DNA from: JBDKGH01 sp039798265
Lineage (GTDB): Bacteria; Bacteroidota; Bacteroidia; Flavobacteriales_D; Sanyastnellaceae
Assembly (NCBI GenBank): GCA_039798265.1
Contig: JBDKGH010000051.1
Location: forward strand, 1 to 42,577
Direction: 5' to 3'
Length of the DNA: 42,577 nt
The position numbers were made by a program, and so were the translations under genes. Each line of letters begins with the position of its first letter. The first letter of the stretch is position 1. Of this stretch, positions 22,964 through 31,201 are shown in pieces. Below the pieces are notes generated by a model. That model was not told the origin of the DNA. It saw only the letters and a program-made list of their open reading frames with translations, and did not search any database.

Positions 22964-23884
22964 ATGAAATATTGGCTCATGGCCGCAATGTGTATCATAA
23001 CGGTGGGGAATGTTGCTGCGTGTGATGCTTGCGGATGTGGCACAGGTGCTATGGCGTGGGGAATTATGCCCAACAACAATCAACACTTTATTGGTATTCG
23101 CAGTAAGTGGCGTGCATTTGATACACGTGCACATTTAGTAGAAGGAGTGCTCACAGGACACTCGCGTGATCAATTTTTTCGAAATGAACTTGTAGGAAGA
23201 TTCAGTTTTAAAGAACGCTTTCAACTGCAATTTTCGCTACCCTATACCTATGCTAAAAATGCAGAAACCACGCAGCAAGGAATAGGAGATGTTGCCCTCT
23301 CTGGAAATGTGATGCTTATTCGCCCGCATGAATACAGCGCGGTGAAGCATGCTTTGCAGGTCGGTATAGGTGCAGAGGCACCCACAGGTCATTTTGAGTT
23401 TTCGCATGAATTACCTAGCATCATGCAGCCCGGAAGCGGATCGTGGGATTATACCCTTTACGGCGCTTATACTTTGCGCTTTCGTGACTTTGGGCTGGCA
23501 TTAGAAGCTGGTAGAAAACAAAATGGTACCACCCGCGGCTATTTCCGCCAAGGCATCAGCAGGAATATGCAGGGCAAAGTATTTTACACTTTTCGAAAAA
23601 ATGATCTGCGTGTGATACCCGGTATGGGCATCAGCTATGAACATTGGGACCGCGATTTACAGGATACCCGATACCATGTTTACATGGCCTATAGCGGCGG
23701 AGAATTAGCTACCGCACAACTTAGTCTTGACATTTTTACACCCCGCTGGGCAGCTGGTGTAGAATATGGCAAGTCTATTTATCAAAACATTGCTCAAGGC
23801 AACAGCGCCTTAAAGAACAATGCACAACTCAAGCTGCTCTATTTTTTTCAAACACTAAAAAGACAAACAACCCATGAAATCTAA
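22964..23884 (+). CDS. Exported beta-barrel-like protein with N-terminal CxxCxC motif
   Basis: A 306-residue protein starting MKYWLMAAMCIITVGNVAA, a signal peptide, then CDACGCGTGA at the mature N-terminus. The body alternates hydrophobic and polar residues in short strands (FIGIRSKWRAF, GDVALSGNVMLI, YTLYGAYTLRF, ALEAGRK, GVEYGKSIYQN) like an outer-membrane beta-barrel of the 'transporter'/Phenol_MetA_deg-type families. The CxxCxC motif directly after the signal suggests metal or redox chemistry. It overlaps the following lipoprotein gene by 11 bp. The family is recognised only loosely; the transported substrate, if any, is unknown. Confidence 0.6.
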   Translation: MKYWLMAAMCIITVGNVAACDACGCGTGAMAWGIMPNNNQHFIGIRSKWRAFDTRAHLVEGVLTGHSRDQFFRNELVGRFSFKERFQLQFSLPYTYAKNAETTQQGIGDVALSGNVMLIRPHEYSAVKHALQVGIGAEAPTGHFEFSHELPSIMQPGSGSWDYTLYGAYTLRFRDFGLALEAGRKQNGTTRGYFRQGISRNMQGKVFYTFRKNDLRVIPGMGISYEHWDRDLQDTRYHVYMAYSGGELATAQLSLDIFTPRWAAGVEYGKSIYQNIAQGNSALKNNAQLKLLYFFQTLKRQTTHEI

Positions 23885-24290
23885 TATCATCCCATTCGCT
23901 TTATTTTTTGTAGCACTAGCCGCTGTGGTAACCTCCTGCAAAAAGGATGATGAAAATGCTACTGGTACTCCTACAGTTACAGCGACCATAACGGTTGAAG
24001 AACCCTTAGTTGGAACAACCTATGCTCTCGGCGATACGGTATTCGTTCACGTGAACATTACCTGCCCTACAGAAATGCACGGGTACGATGCTTATATCTT
24101 AAACGAAACGTCTGGAGACACCGTATGGACATCAGCTGTACATGATCACGGAACCTCTTTTCACATCGATAGCCTATGGGTAAATGATGTAACCGATCAC
24201 AGTGATATGCTCCTTCACATCGAAGCAGAAATAGATCACGACGGTAATACGACTGAAAAAGAAGTTGCCTTCCATTGCCACCCGATGTAA
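23874..24290 (+). CDS. His-rich lipoprotein
   Basis: A 138-residue lipoprotein with lipobox VTSC (Cys at about residue 22) followed by KKDDEN. The mature domain looks like a single beta-sandwich (PTVTATITVEEPLVGTTYAL...) and is rich in His and acidic residues, mostly in loops: EMHGYD, VHDHGTSFHID, DHSDMLLHIE, EIDHDG and the end FHCHPM. It may belong to the DUF4625-like small lipoproteins, but this is uncertain. The His clusters point to binding of zinc or copper. It overlaps the barrel-like gene by 11 bp, so the two are co-translated. A bidirectional terminator follows. Confidence 0.65.
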   Translation: MKSNIIPFALFFVALAAVVTSCKKDDENATGTPTVTATITVEEPLVGTTYALGDTVFVHVNITCPTEMHGYDAYILNETSGDTVWTSAVHDHGTSFHIDSLWVNDVTDHSDMLLHIEAEIDHDGNTTEKEVAFHCHPM

Positions 24291-24351
24291 GGTTCTTAAT
24301 TTCTTTCTAGCGGCGAAGAGCTTGCGGAAAGGAAGCAAAGTATCTACACAT

Positions 24352-24396
24352 AAAAAAGTTCAAGTGATCAGCTATGCTGCACACTTGAACTTTTTT
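24352..24396. terminator. Bidirectional terminator
   Basis: AAAAAAGTTCAAGTG (24352-24366) and CACTTGAACTTTTTT (24382-24396) are perfect complements with a T run on either strand. It serves the Cys/His cluster on the plus strand and the moxR operon on the minus strand. Confidence 0.9.
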
Positions 24397-24431
24397 CATT
24401 ATCTACTTCGTCGAAAAGACCTTATCTCATT

Positions 24432-25403
24432 CTAGAGAAGTTCTTTCACGATTTTTTCTACGGTGTAACCTTCGGCCTCCGCTTTGTAGTTTCTTACTAT
24501 ACGGTGACGAAGAATAGGAATAGCCACGGCCTTCACATCTTCGATGTCAGGACTGTATTTGCCATTCAGCGCTGCGTGGCATTTAGCGGCCACTACTAAG
24601 TTTTGTGACGCACGTGGGCCTGCTCCCCAGGCGAGGAATTGCTTCACCATGTCTGGTGCCAACTCGCCTTCCGGACGTGTTTTACCTACCAGTTTTACTG
24701 CGTATTCAATCACGTTATCGGCAACCGGCATTTTGCGGATCAGTTGCTGATAGAATAAAATTTCTTGACCTGATATCACCGGCTGAATATCCACTTGAAT
24801 ATTGCTGGTGGTATTTTTTACAATTTGTACTTCATCGGCGAAAGAAGGATAATCGAGCCAGATGTTGAGCATAAAACGGTCGAGTTGTGCTTCTGGCAAC
24901 GGATAAGTACCTTCTTGTTCGATTGGGTTTTGCGTAGCTAAAACAAAGAAAGGCGATGGCAAATCGTACGTATGTCCACTGGCTGTTACGCGGCGCTCTT
25001 GCATGGCTTCGAGCAATGCCGACTGTGTTTTAGGAGGCGTACGGTTGATCTCATCTGCAAGGATGATATTCGAAAACAAAGGACCTTTTACAAATTTGAA
25101 GTGACGACTTTCATCTAAAATTTCAGAACCGATGATGTCGCTTGGCATCAAGTCTGGGGTAAACTGAATGCGGTTAAACGTAAGTCCAAGTGATTTGGCG
25201 ATGGTGTTTACCAATAAGGTTTTTGCCAAACCAGGCACACCCACCAACAAGCAGTGTCCATTTCCGAAAACAGAAATGATCACATTTTTCACCACTTCAT
25301 CTTGACCAACAATTACTTTGCGAATTTCGCGCTGTAAAGTGGCGTATTTATCTTTCAACGAATCCAATGCTTCCGCATCCGATTTGAAATTCATTTCTGA
25401 CAT
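24432..25403 (-). CDS. MoxR-family AAA+ ATPase
   Basis: A 323-residue ATPase of the MoxR family, chaperone-like proteins that assemble or activate complexes, often with VWA-domain partners. Walker A is GVPGLAKT (residues 55-62); Walker B and following are IILADEINRTPPKTQ (about 113-127); sensor 1 is in VLATQNPIEQEGTYPLPEAQ; the C-terminal lid domain follows. The length matches the family. It is the last gene of the minus-strand run after three parvulin-type genes (27 bp gap). The usual DUF58/VWA neighbours are absent on this side. Confidence 0.92.
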   Translation of the reverse strand: MSEMNFKSDAEALDSLKDKYATLQREIRKVIVGQDEVVKNVIISVFGNGHCLLVGVPGLAKTLLVNTIAKSLGLTFNRIQFTPDLMPSDIIGSEILDESRHFKFVKGPLFSNIILADEINRTPPKTQSALLEAMQERRVTASGHTYDLPSPFFVLATQNPIEQEGTYPLPEAQLDRFMLNIWLDYPSFADEVQIVKNTTSNIQVDIQPVISGQEILFYQQLIRKMPVADNVIEYAVKLVGKTRPEGELAPDMVKQFLAWGAGPRASQNLVVAAKCHAALNGKYSPDIEDVKAVAIPILRHRIVRNYKAEAEGYTVEKIVKELL

Positions 25404-25430
25404 ATTTTGTAGTCTTAAATAACTCGGTTT

Positions 25431-26786
25431 CTATTTCGCTTTGGGTGATTTGTTCCACTCAAATTGGTAGTCGCAATCAGCGTAGGAAGGATCGAGCTTA
25501 ACGTAAGTTTTATTGATGGTTTTTCTGACCCATTTGTCTACTTCCGCTTTTCTCATTTCCGCCTCCGCTCTTATCTGGAAGATCTCATAGTCCATCTCCA
25601 TGTTCGCACGGTGAGCCGCTAGTCGATTATCTAGACGATAAATGACATATGCCTTTTCGCCACCATCGTCAGTAATCAAAACCGGTTGTGAAATTTCACC
25701 AGGCTTCAATTCGCGCAGCACCAAACTCACTTCGGGTGAAACGCCAGCAATATCGACTTTAGTACCTCCAGTAGCCGGATTAATTACACGGCCGCCTTGG
25801 TTTTTCGTTTCTTTATCGGTGCTATAGCGCATGGCCCCTGCTTCAAACGAAAGCGAATCAGCCGCAAGAGCTCTGTACACGGAGTCAGCCTTCATGCGAG
25901 CACGATCCAAATCTACCTCTACCACTTTTGGCTTTACTAAGATGTGACAAGTTTCATAGAACTCCCCTCTCTTTTCAATTACTTTAACAAAGTGATAGCC
26001 ATAGTCTGACTTAAACACTGGAGAATATTCGCCTTCATTGGTATTGAATACAGCCGCTTCATATTCGGGGACAAAAGAACCTTTGCGCTGCAGTGGGTAA
26101 CATCCACCCTTGAATCGAGAGCCTGGATCTTCGCTCCAACGAGCCGCCTGGATAGTCATCGATGTTTTACCGTTGACGATATCATTGCGAATGGAATCGA
26201 GCATGTGAATGGTTTGCTGAACAACCGACTCTCTTACCTCGGGATCAAACTTGATTTGAGAATACTGCAATTGCTCACCAATCAAAGGCAACGAATCGAC
26301 CGGCAAGGACTTAAACATGTTCAACACATCTGCTGGCGTAGTGCGAACTGACTTCGTAATGGTTTCCTGCTCCTTTTGAACCAGTAGTTGTTCCTTGATC
26401 ATGTCAAAGTACTGTTCTTTCATTTGAGCAACTGTTTTACCATAATATGCCTCGAACTGTTCTACACTTCCAAACATATTGATGAAGTACTCCATGCGGC
26501 GCTCAACTTGCGATTGCACCTCACCATCTGTTACTTCCACACTATCCAATCGCGCTTGATTGAGCAACAACTTTTGGTAAACCAAATCTTCGAAACTCTG
26601 ACATTCTTGATCACGCGTGTATTTACCCGTGCCTTGAGAAAGTTCCATCAAGCCATTTTTCAAATCGCTGTAAAGCACGATCTCATCGCCCACTACAGCA
26701 ATGACTTTATCCACCAACTCTTCATTGCCTTGCGCCATGAAAAAGTTGGGGATCAAAAAGGCGATGTATAAAAAAACTATTCTCAT
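25431..26786 (-). CDS. SurA-like periplasmic peptidyl-prolyl isomerase
   Basis: A 451-residue exported parvulin-type chaperone. The signal peptide (MRIVFLYIAFLIPNFFMAQ) is followed by a SurA-type N-terminal segment (VDKVIAVVGDEIVLYSDLKN). Two parvulin domains follow: a divergent one (about 175-275; SEDPGSRFKGGCYP, SDYGYHFVKVIE) and a second (about 280-385; YETCHILVKPK, YSTDKETKNQGGRV). SurA helps outer-membrane proteins fold in the periplasm. Its start overlaps the stop of the preceding gene by 4 bp (ATGA), so the three parvulin-like genes form one operon. Confidence 0.85.
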   Translation of the reverse strand: MRIVFLYIAFLIPNFFMAQGNEELVDKVIAVVGDEIVLYSDLKNGLMELSQGTGKYTRDQECQSFEDLVYQKLLLNQARLDSVEVTDGEVQSQVERRMEYFINMFGSVEQFEAYYGKTVAQMKEQYFDMIKEQLLVQKEQETITKSVRTTPADVLNMFKSLPVDSLPLIGEQLQYSQIKFDPEVRESVVQQTIHMLDSIRNDIVNGKTSMTIQAARWSEDPGSRFKGGCYPLQRKGSFVPEYEAAVFNTNEGEYSPVFKSDYGYHFVKVIEKRGEFYETCHILVKPKVVEVDLDRARMKADSVYRALAADSLSFEAGAMRYSTDKETKNQGGRVINPATGGTKVDIAGVSPEVSLVLRELKPGEISQPVLITDDGGEKAYVIYRLDNRLAAHRANMEMDYEIFQIRAEAEMRKAEVDKWVRKTINKTYVKLDPSYADCDYQFEWNKSPKAK

Positions 26787-27634
26787 TTGCTATAATAAGT
26801 TTCCACTGACTTTTCGCTCAGCGCTTTGTTGTACAGGTCTTCTCTCATGCGAGCTACCAAATCCAACTTGCGTCGATTGATAATCATGGTTCTGATTTTT
26901 TCTGATTCAAAACTCAACGGTGATTGAGATCCACTCAACTGATAATCTGTAATCGCGATCAAGTACAAGTTATTGTCTTTTTCGAATTCGGTTGTTTTGT
27001 TGCGTTTCAAAAAAGATTCGATATCAAACACCTCAAGTGGAATCTGTTTGATGAATTCATCCCACAGCATCCAGGTGTCCTCGTCGAAATAATAACTTGC
27101 GCCATTTTCCACACAAAACTTTTCCCACTTTACCAAATCACTTGGCTCATCAGAATAAAACAATTTTTTCAATTGTTTGGTCTGTTTGTTCTCTAGTGAA
27201 ATAGCGCAGAATTTTACCTTAACGATGTAGTCCTTGAGCTGGAAATTTTGCAGGTTGTCGTTGTAGTATTTTTCAATTTCTTGATTACTGACAACGGTAT
27301 CGAGCTTTTGTTTTACCCATTCCTGTTCGTAGGTATAGGTTAAAAGTGAGCGTCGATAATTTTCAATCAACTCATCGAAATTCTTTTTTTCATCAGAAAG
27401 GGTCAGTTCTGCTTGATTGATTACCACTTGTTCTCGGATCCAATCTTCAATGTATTTCTCGGCCAAAGCGGTGCTGTCTGCAGCACTTGCATTGTCTGGA
27501 ATTACCAGTTTCAATTCGTCCCAAGAAAGTGTTTTCTCTCCCACCTTTGCTACTATGGCGTTTTGATCTCCTGAATTGTTACAGGCAGCTAACAAAACAA
27601 CCAAAGCGAAAAGAAAGAAGTTCGATTTGTTCAT
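26783..27634 (-). CDS. Parvulin-like lipoprotein with a degenerate isomerase domain
   Basis: A 283-residue lipoprotein (lipobox LAAC, Cys18). The start of the mature part (VAKVGEKTLSWDELK) and the helical region to about residue 130 fit the N-terminal domain of SurA/PrsA-type chaperones, but the following section lacks the parvulin landmarks (no HI.v, no GG..G). It may act as a chaperone without isomerase activity. It overlaps the gene downstream by 4 bp and shares one base with the gene upstream, so the three are translated together. Assignment rests on the N-terminal pattern and operon context. Confidence 0.7.
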   Translation of the reverse strand: MNKSNFFLFALVVLLAACNNSGDQNAIVAKVGEKTLSWDELKLVIPDNASAADSTALAEKYIEDWIREQVVINQAELTLSDEKKNFDELIENYRRSLLTYTYEQEWVKQKLDTVVSNQEIEKYYNDNLQNFQLKDYIVKVKFCAISLENKQTKQLKKLFYSDEPSDLVKWEKFCVENGASYYFDEDTWMLWDEFIKQIPLEVFDIESFLKRNKTTEFEKDNNLYLIAITDYQLSGSQSPLSFESEKIRTMIINRRKLDLVARMREDLYNKALSEKSVETYYSK

Positions 27635-29574
27635 TAGTGAATCGTATGAAGAACGTCTTTGTTAACGCTGTATTTGTACTTTTTACGCAATTCTTTGATC
27701 CACTCTTTCTCGAGGTAATCTTGGTAATCAGACGTAACTAAACCGCGTGCGTCTTGCAATCGTTTTGGCGATGCAGGAATCAATTCACGGATATCAACGA
27801 TATACACCTGGCCACCGAGTTCTACGTTTTCACTCAAGCCTTTTTTCCATACGATACGACTCAATACTTCTTTGTCGTCTTTGGTAAACAAACCTTCCTC
27901 TACTTGCAAATTGAGTTGAGTTACTTTGTTGATTTCTGCTGCAATGTCCGCTTGTTCTAATCCAAGGGTCATCAGTTTGCGCACTTGATCTGCTACTTGA
28001 GCATTTGCACAGGTGTATATACTCGCTTCGATACGATCAGGCCACAAGAATTTTTCTTTGTTCTTTTCGTAGTATGCTTCAAGACCAACCGAATCTTTTA
28101 CGGCCTTCGACCATACTTTTTGGTCAGTCAATTCGAACAACAAAATTCCTTCGCGGTATTCATTTACCAACAGACGGAAAGGAGTGTGTTTCGCCTCTAG
28201 GCGGCTATCCTCGTAACGAACCAAAAGATCGTTTCCATAAACGTCTAATTCTTTGGCTAAATACTCTTGCACATCTCCGCGTGACTTCACTCCTTTTTTC
28301 GAAATGATGTATTTGTGGAAATCACCGTTTGTGTAAGACTTGCCATCAATGGTCATCAAAGGCATTTTCAACACTTTCTTTTTCACCGACCAATTACCAC
28401 TGTAGATAGAGGTGTCTGCCTTTGCCGTAAGAGCGCGGAACGATTCTTTGTTTACACTGAAGTTGTACTCTTTTTTCAACTTAGCGATAAATGAGTTTCT
28501 CGTTTTTTCGGCGCGTGAATCTTTAGATACTTTGCTGCGAATCTCTCTCTCTACCTGATCAAACTCAGGTACAGGCTTTAACTCTAGGCGTTTCACAATG
28601 TGCCAACCATAAGAAGTTTTGAATGGTTTGCTGAGTTCATTGTCATTTTTCAAAGCGAAAGAAGCCTCCTCGAATTCAGGAACCATTTTATTGGGTCCGA
28701 AGAATGGCAACTCACCGCCTTTCTTGGCAGAGCTTCCATCTTCACTGTATTTAGCAGAAAGTTCTTCGAAGCTTTCCCCATTGAGCAAGCGCTGATAAAT
28801 TTCATTGATTTTATCTTCTGCGTTTTTGGCACCGCCCTCTTCTTTTTTCTCTTTCACCATGATGTGTGCAACGCGAATTTCTCCACGTGCAGGACGGCTA
28901 TCTTCCACTTCGATGATGTGGTAGCCATAGCGTGTGCGAACAGGTCTAGCTACTTCGCCGATTTTAGCGCCGTAAGCTGCCTCTTCGAAAGGATACACCA
29001 TTTGGAAAGCGGTGAAGTAACCAAGATTACCACCGTTTTGTTTTGCACTTGGGTCATCGCTGTTTTCGCGAGCCACTGTTTCAAAATCTTCACCAGCCGC
29101 AATGCGCGTGTAAAGTGACATAGCTTTGGTATAAGCGCGAAGCGTATCTTCTGGAGTAGCATTGGCTTCGCACTTGATCAAAATGTGGCGAGCCTTAATA
29201 TCCTTCTGCATGTTTTTATAGGCTTCGGCCACCAACTCATCCAATTTATCACCATCTGTCAAATAAGGACGAGCTAGCTGTGCGCGATATCCGGCCAATT
29301 CGTTACGGAATTTGGCAACGGTATCCATACCCAATTCACGAGCAGCCTTTACTTTGAGTTTGAAGTTGATGAATAACTCCATGTATTCATCTAAAGCGGC
29401 TGGGGTAATAATCGAGTCACGATTGTTTTTACGGAAGATGTTTTCAAACTCTTCAACAGATACCGCTTCGTTTTCGATGGTAAGAACAGTAGCGTCTTTG
29501 TTTTGAGCAGAACCATTCAATCCGCAAAACAAGGAGATTACCATTAGCGGTAAAATAAAACGTATCTTTCTCAT
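27634..29574 (-). CDS. Periplasmic peptidyl-prolyl isomerase with two parvulin domains
   Basis: A 646-residue exported chaperone. A signal peptide (cut near GSAQ-NK) is followed by a SurA/PpiD-like N-terminal helical domain (about 30-120). Two good parvulin domains lie at about 127-228 (KARHILIKCE, NGGNLGYFTAFQMVYPFEEA, RYGYHIIEVED) and 231-335 (VAHIMVKEKK, KKGGELPFFGPNKMVPEFEE, SYGWHIVKRLE). A long C-terminal region follows that may be another SurA-like helical part. First gene of the operon, with its own -7 box upstream. Known role of the family: folding of outer-membrane and secreted proteins. Confidence 0.88.
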   Translation of the reverse strand: MRKIRFILPLMVISLFCGLNGSAQNKDATVLTIENEAVSVEEFENIFRKNNRDSIITPAALDEYMELFINFKLKVKAARELGMDTVAKFRNELAGYRAQLARPYLTDGDKLDELVAEAYKNMQKDIKARHILIKCEANATPEDTLRAYTKAMSLYTRIAAGEDFETVARENSDDPSAKQNGGNLGYFTAFQMVYPFEEAAYGAKIGEVARPVRTRYGYHIIEVEDSRPARGEIRVAHIMVKEKKEEGGAKNAEDKINEIYQRLLNGESFEELSAKYSEDGSSAKKGGELPFFGPNKMVPEFEEASFALKNDNELSKPFKTSYGWHIVKRLELKPVPEFDQVEREIRSKVSKDSRAEKTRNSFIAKLKKEYNFSVNKESFRALTAKADTSIYSGNWSVKKKVLKMPLMTIDGKSYTNGDFHKYIISKKGVKSRGDVQEYLAKELDVYGNDLLVRYEDSRLEAKHTPFRLLVNEYREGILLFELTDQKVWSKAVKDSVGLEAYYEKNKEKFLWPDRIEASIYTCANAQVADQVRKLMTLGLEQADIAAEINKVTQLNLQVEEGLFTKDDKEVLSRIVWKKGLSENVELGGQVYIVDIRELIPASPKRLQDARGLVTSDYQDYLEKEWIKELRKKYKYSVNKDVLHTIH

Positions 29575-29603
29575 AGGTAGTATTACTAAGAATTAAGCGA
29601 ACG

Positions 29604-29611
29604 CAAATGTA
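29604..29611 (-). promoter_or_regulatory. -7 box of the parvulin operon
   Basis: On the minus strand TACATTTG (29611-29604) matches TAnnTTTG, about 30 bases before the ATG at 29574. TTTG lies 15 bases upstream, a short spacing. Confidence 0.45.
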
Positions 29612-29635
29612 ATACTACCAAGGCCTCAAACCACC

Positions 29636-31111
29636 CTATTTATGACTGTAATTCGGGGCTTCTCGAGTGATAAATACGTCATGCGGATGACTTTCTTTGA
29701 TTCCGGCGTTAGTGATGCGGATGAAGCGAGCATTTTGTAGAGCTTCTACATTAGCCGCACCGCAATATCCCATACCCGCACGCAACCCACCAATCACCTG
29801 ATACATAACCTCTTGAACAAGTCCTTTGTAAGGAACTCGACCTGAGATGCCTTCGGGTACTAGCTTTTTGATATCATCTTCAGCATCTTGGAAGTAGCGA
29901 TCCTTAGATCCGTGCTGCATCGCCTCTAGCGAGCCCATTCCGCGATATGACTTGAATTTACGACCTTCATAAATGATGGTTTCGCCGGGAGATTCTTCCG
30001 TACCAGCGAGCATTGAGCCTACCATGATGGTAGAAGCACCGCCTGCAATCGCTTTTGGAATGTCTCCAGTAAAACGAATACCGCCATCAGCAATCAATGG
30101 GATGCCGGTGCCTTTTAGTGCAGCCGCAACGTCCATTACAGCAGTGAGTTGTGGCACACCTACCCCTGCGATGACGCGTGTGGTGCAAATAGAGCCTGGT
30201 CCGATGCCCACTTTTACAGCATCAGCTCCGGCTTCTGCCAAGGCCAAGGCTGCAGCACCCGTAGCAATATTGCCTACTATCACGTCTATTTTAGATCCGA
30301 ATTTATTTTTTACTTCGCGGAGGGTGCGAATAACTCCCGCGCTATGACCATGGGCAGTATCTATAATCACCGCGTCCACTCCTGCATTTACCAGAGCTTC
30401 TACTCGATCCATAGTGTCTGCCGTAACTCCAACAGCAGCAGCAACACGCAAGCGACCGAAAGCATCTTTACACGAGTTGGGATAACGCTTAAGCTTGAGA
30501 ATGTCTTTGTAAGTAATCAGCCCCACTAACTTGCCCGCGTCATCTACCACTGGAAGTTTTTCAATTTTATTGGCCTGAAGAATACCTTCAGCCGATTGAA
30601 TATCTTTTGTCTTGGTAGTGGTGATGAGGTTTTTGGTAGTCATCACTTCGGTGATGGGTTTTTGCATTTCTTTTTCGAAACGCAAATCACGATTGGTAAC
30701 GATTCCTTTGAGGAAACCTTGTTCATCGACTACTGGAATACCACCTATTTTGTTTTCGGCCATTAAGGCCAAAGCATCACCCACTTTAGCTGAAAGAAGA
30801 AGAACTACAGGGTCTTGAATCATGCCACTTTCAGAGCGCTTCACCTTGCGCACTTCTGCCGCCTGAGCTGCAATGGGCATGTTTTTATGAATAACACCAA
30901 TACCACCTTCGCGAGCCATTGCAATGGCCATAGCACTCTCGGTAACGGTATCCATAGCAGCGGAAACAACCGGTGCGTTGAGGAGAATATTTTTCGAGAA
31001 AAAAGATTTTGTGGAAACTTCGCGAGGGAGTACTTCTGAGTAAGAAGGTACAAGTAGAACATCATCGTAAGTGAGACCTTCACCTACTACTTTTTCAGAC
31101 AAAGAAGACAT
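29636..31111 (-). CDS. guaB: Inosine-5'-monophosphate dehydrogenase
   Basis: GuaB oxidises IMP to XMP with NAD+, the committed step to guanine nucleotides. The 491-residue length is standard. Visible parts: N-terminal TYDDVLLVPSYSEVLP, two CBS domains (about 95-205), the catalytic loop GPGSICTTRVIAGVGVPQ with Cys309, the IMP-phosphate site ADGGIRFTGDIPKA, and the flap ending in EGISGRVPYKG. It has its own promoter box and is separated from the parvulin operon by 61 bp. Confidence 0.97.
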   Translation of the reverse strand: MSSLSEKVVGEGLTYDDVLLVPSYSEVLPREVSTKSFFSKNILLNAPVVSAAMDTVTESAMAIAMAREGGIGVIHKNMPIAAQAAEVRKVKRSESGMIQDPVVLLLSAKVGDALALMAENKIGGIPVVDEQGFLKGIVTNRDLRFEKEMQKPITEVMTTKNLITTTKTKDIQSAEGILQANKIEKLPVVDDAGKLVGLITYKDILKLKRYPNSCKDAFGRLRVAAAVGVTADTMDRVEALVNAGVDAVIIDTAHGHSAGVIRTLREVKNKFGSKIDVIVGNIATGAAALALAEAGADAVKVGIGPGSICTTRVIAGVGVPQLTAVMDVAAALKGTGIPLIADGGIRFTGDIPKAIAGGASTIMVGSMLAGTEESPGETIIYEGRKFKSYRGMGSLEAMQHGSKDRYFQDAEDDIKKLVPEGISGRVPYKGLVQEVMYQVIGGLRAGMGYCGAANVEALQNARFIRITNAGIKESHPHDVFITREAPNYSHK

Positions 31112-31145
31112 GAACGTTTGAATTTACTTGGTGAATAAATTCGTG

Positions 31146-31153
31146 CAAATATA
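31146..31153 (-). promoter_or_regulatory. -7 box of guaB
   Basis: On the minus strand TATATTTG (31153-31146) matches TAnnTTTG and lies about 35 bases before the guaB ATG. Confidence 0.45.
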
Positions 31154-31201
31154 AGTACAAAACGTGCGTGAAAAAAAATGTCCTTTAAAACGCGTCCAAA
31201 C

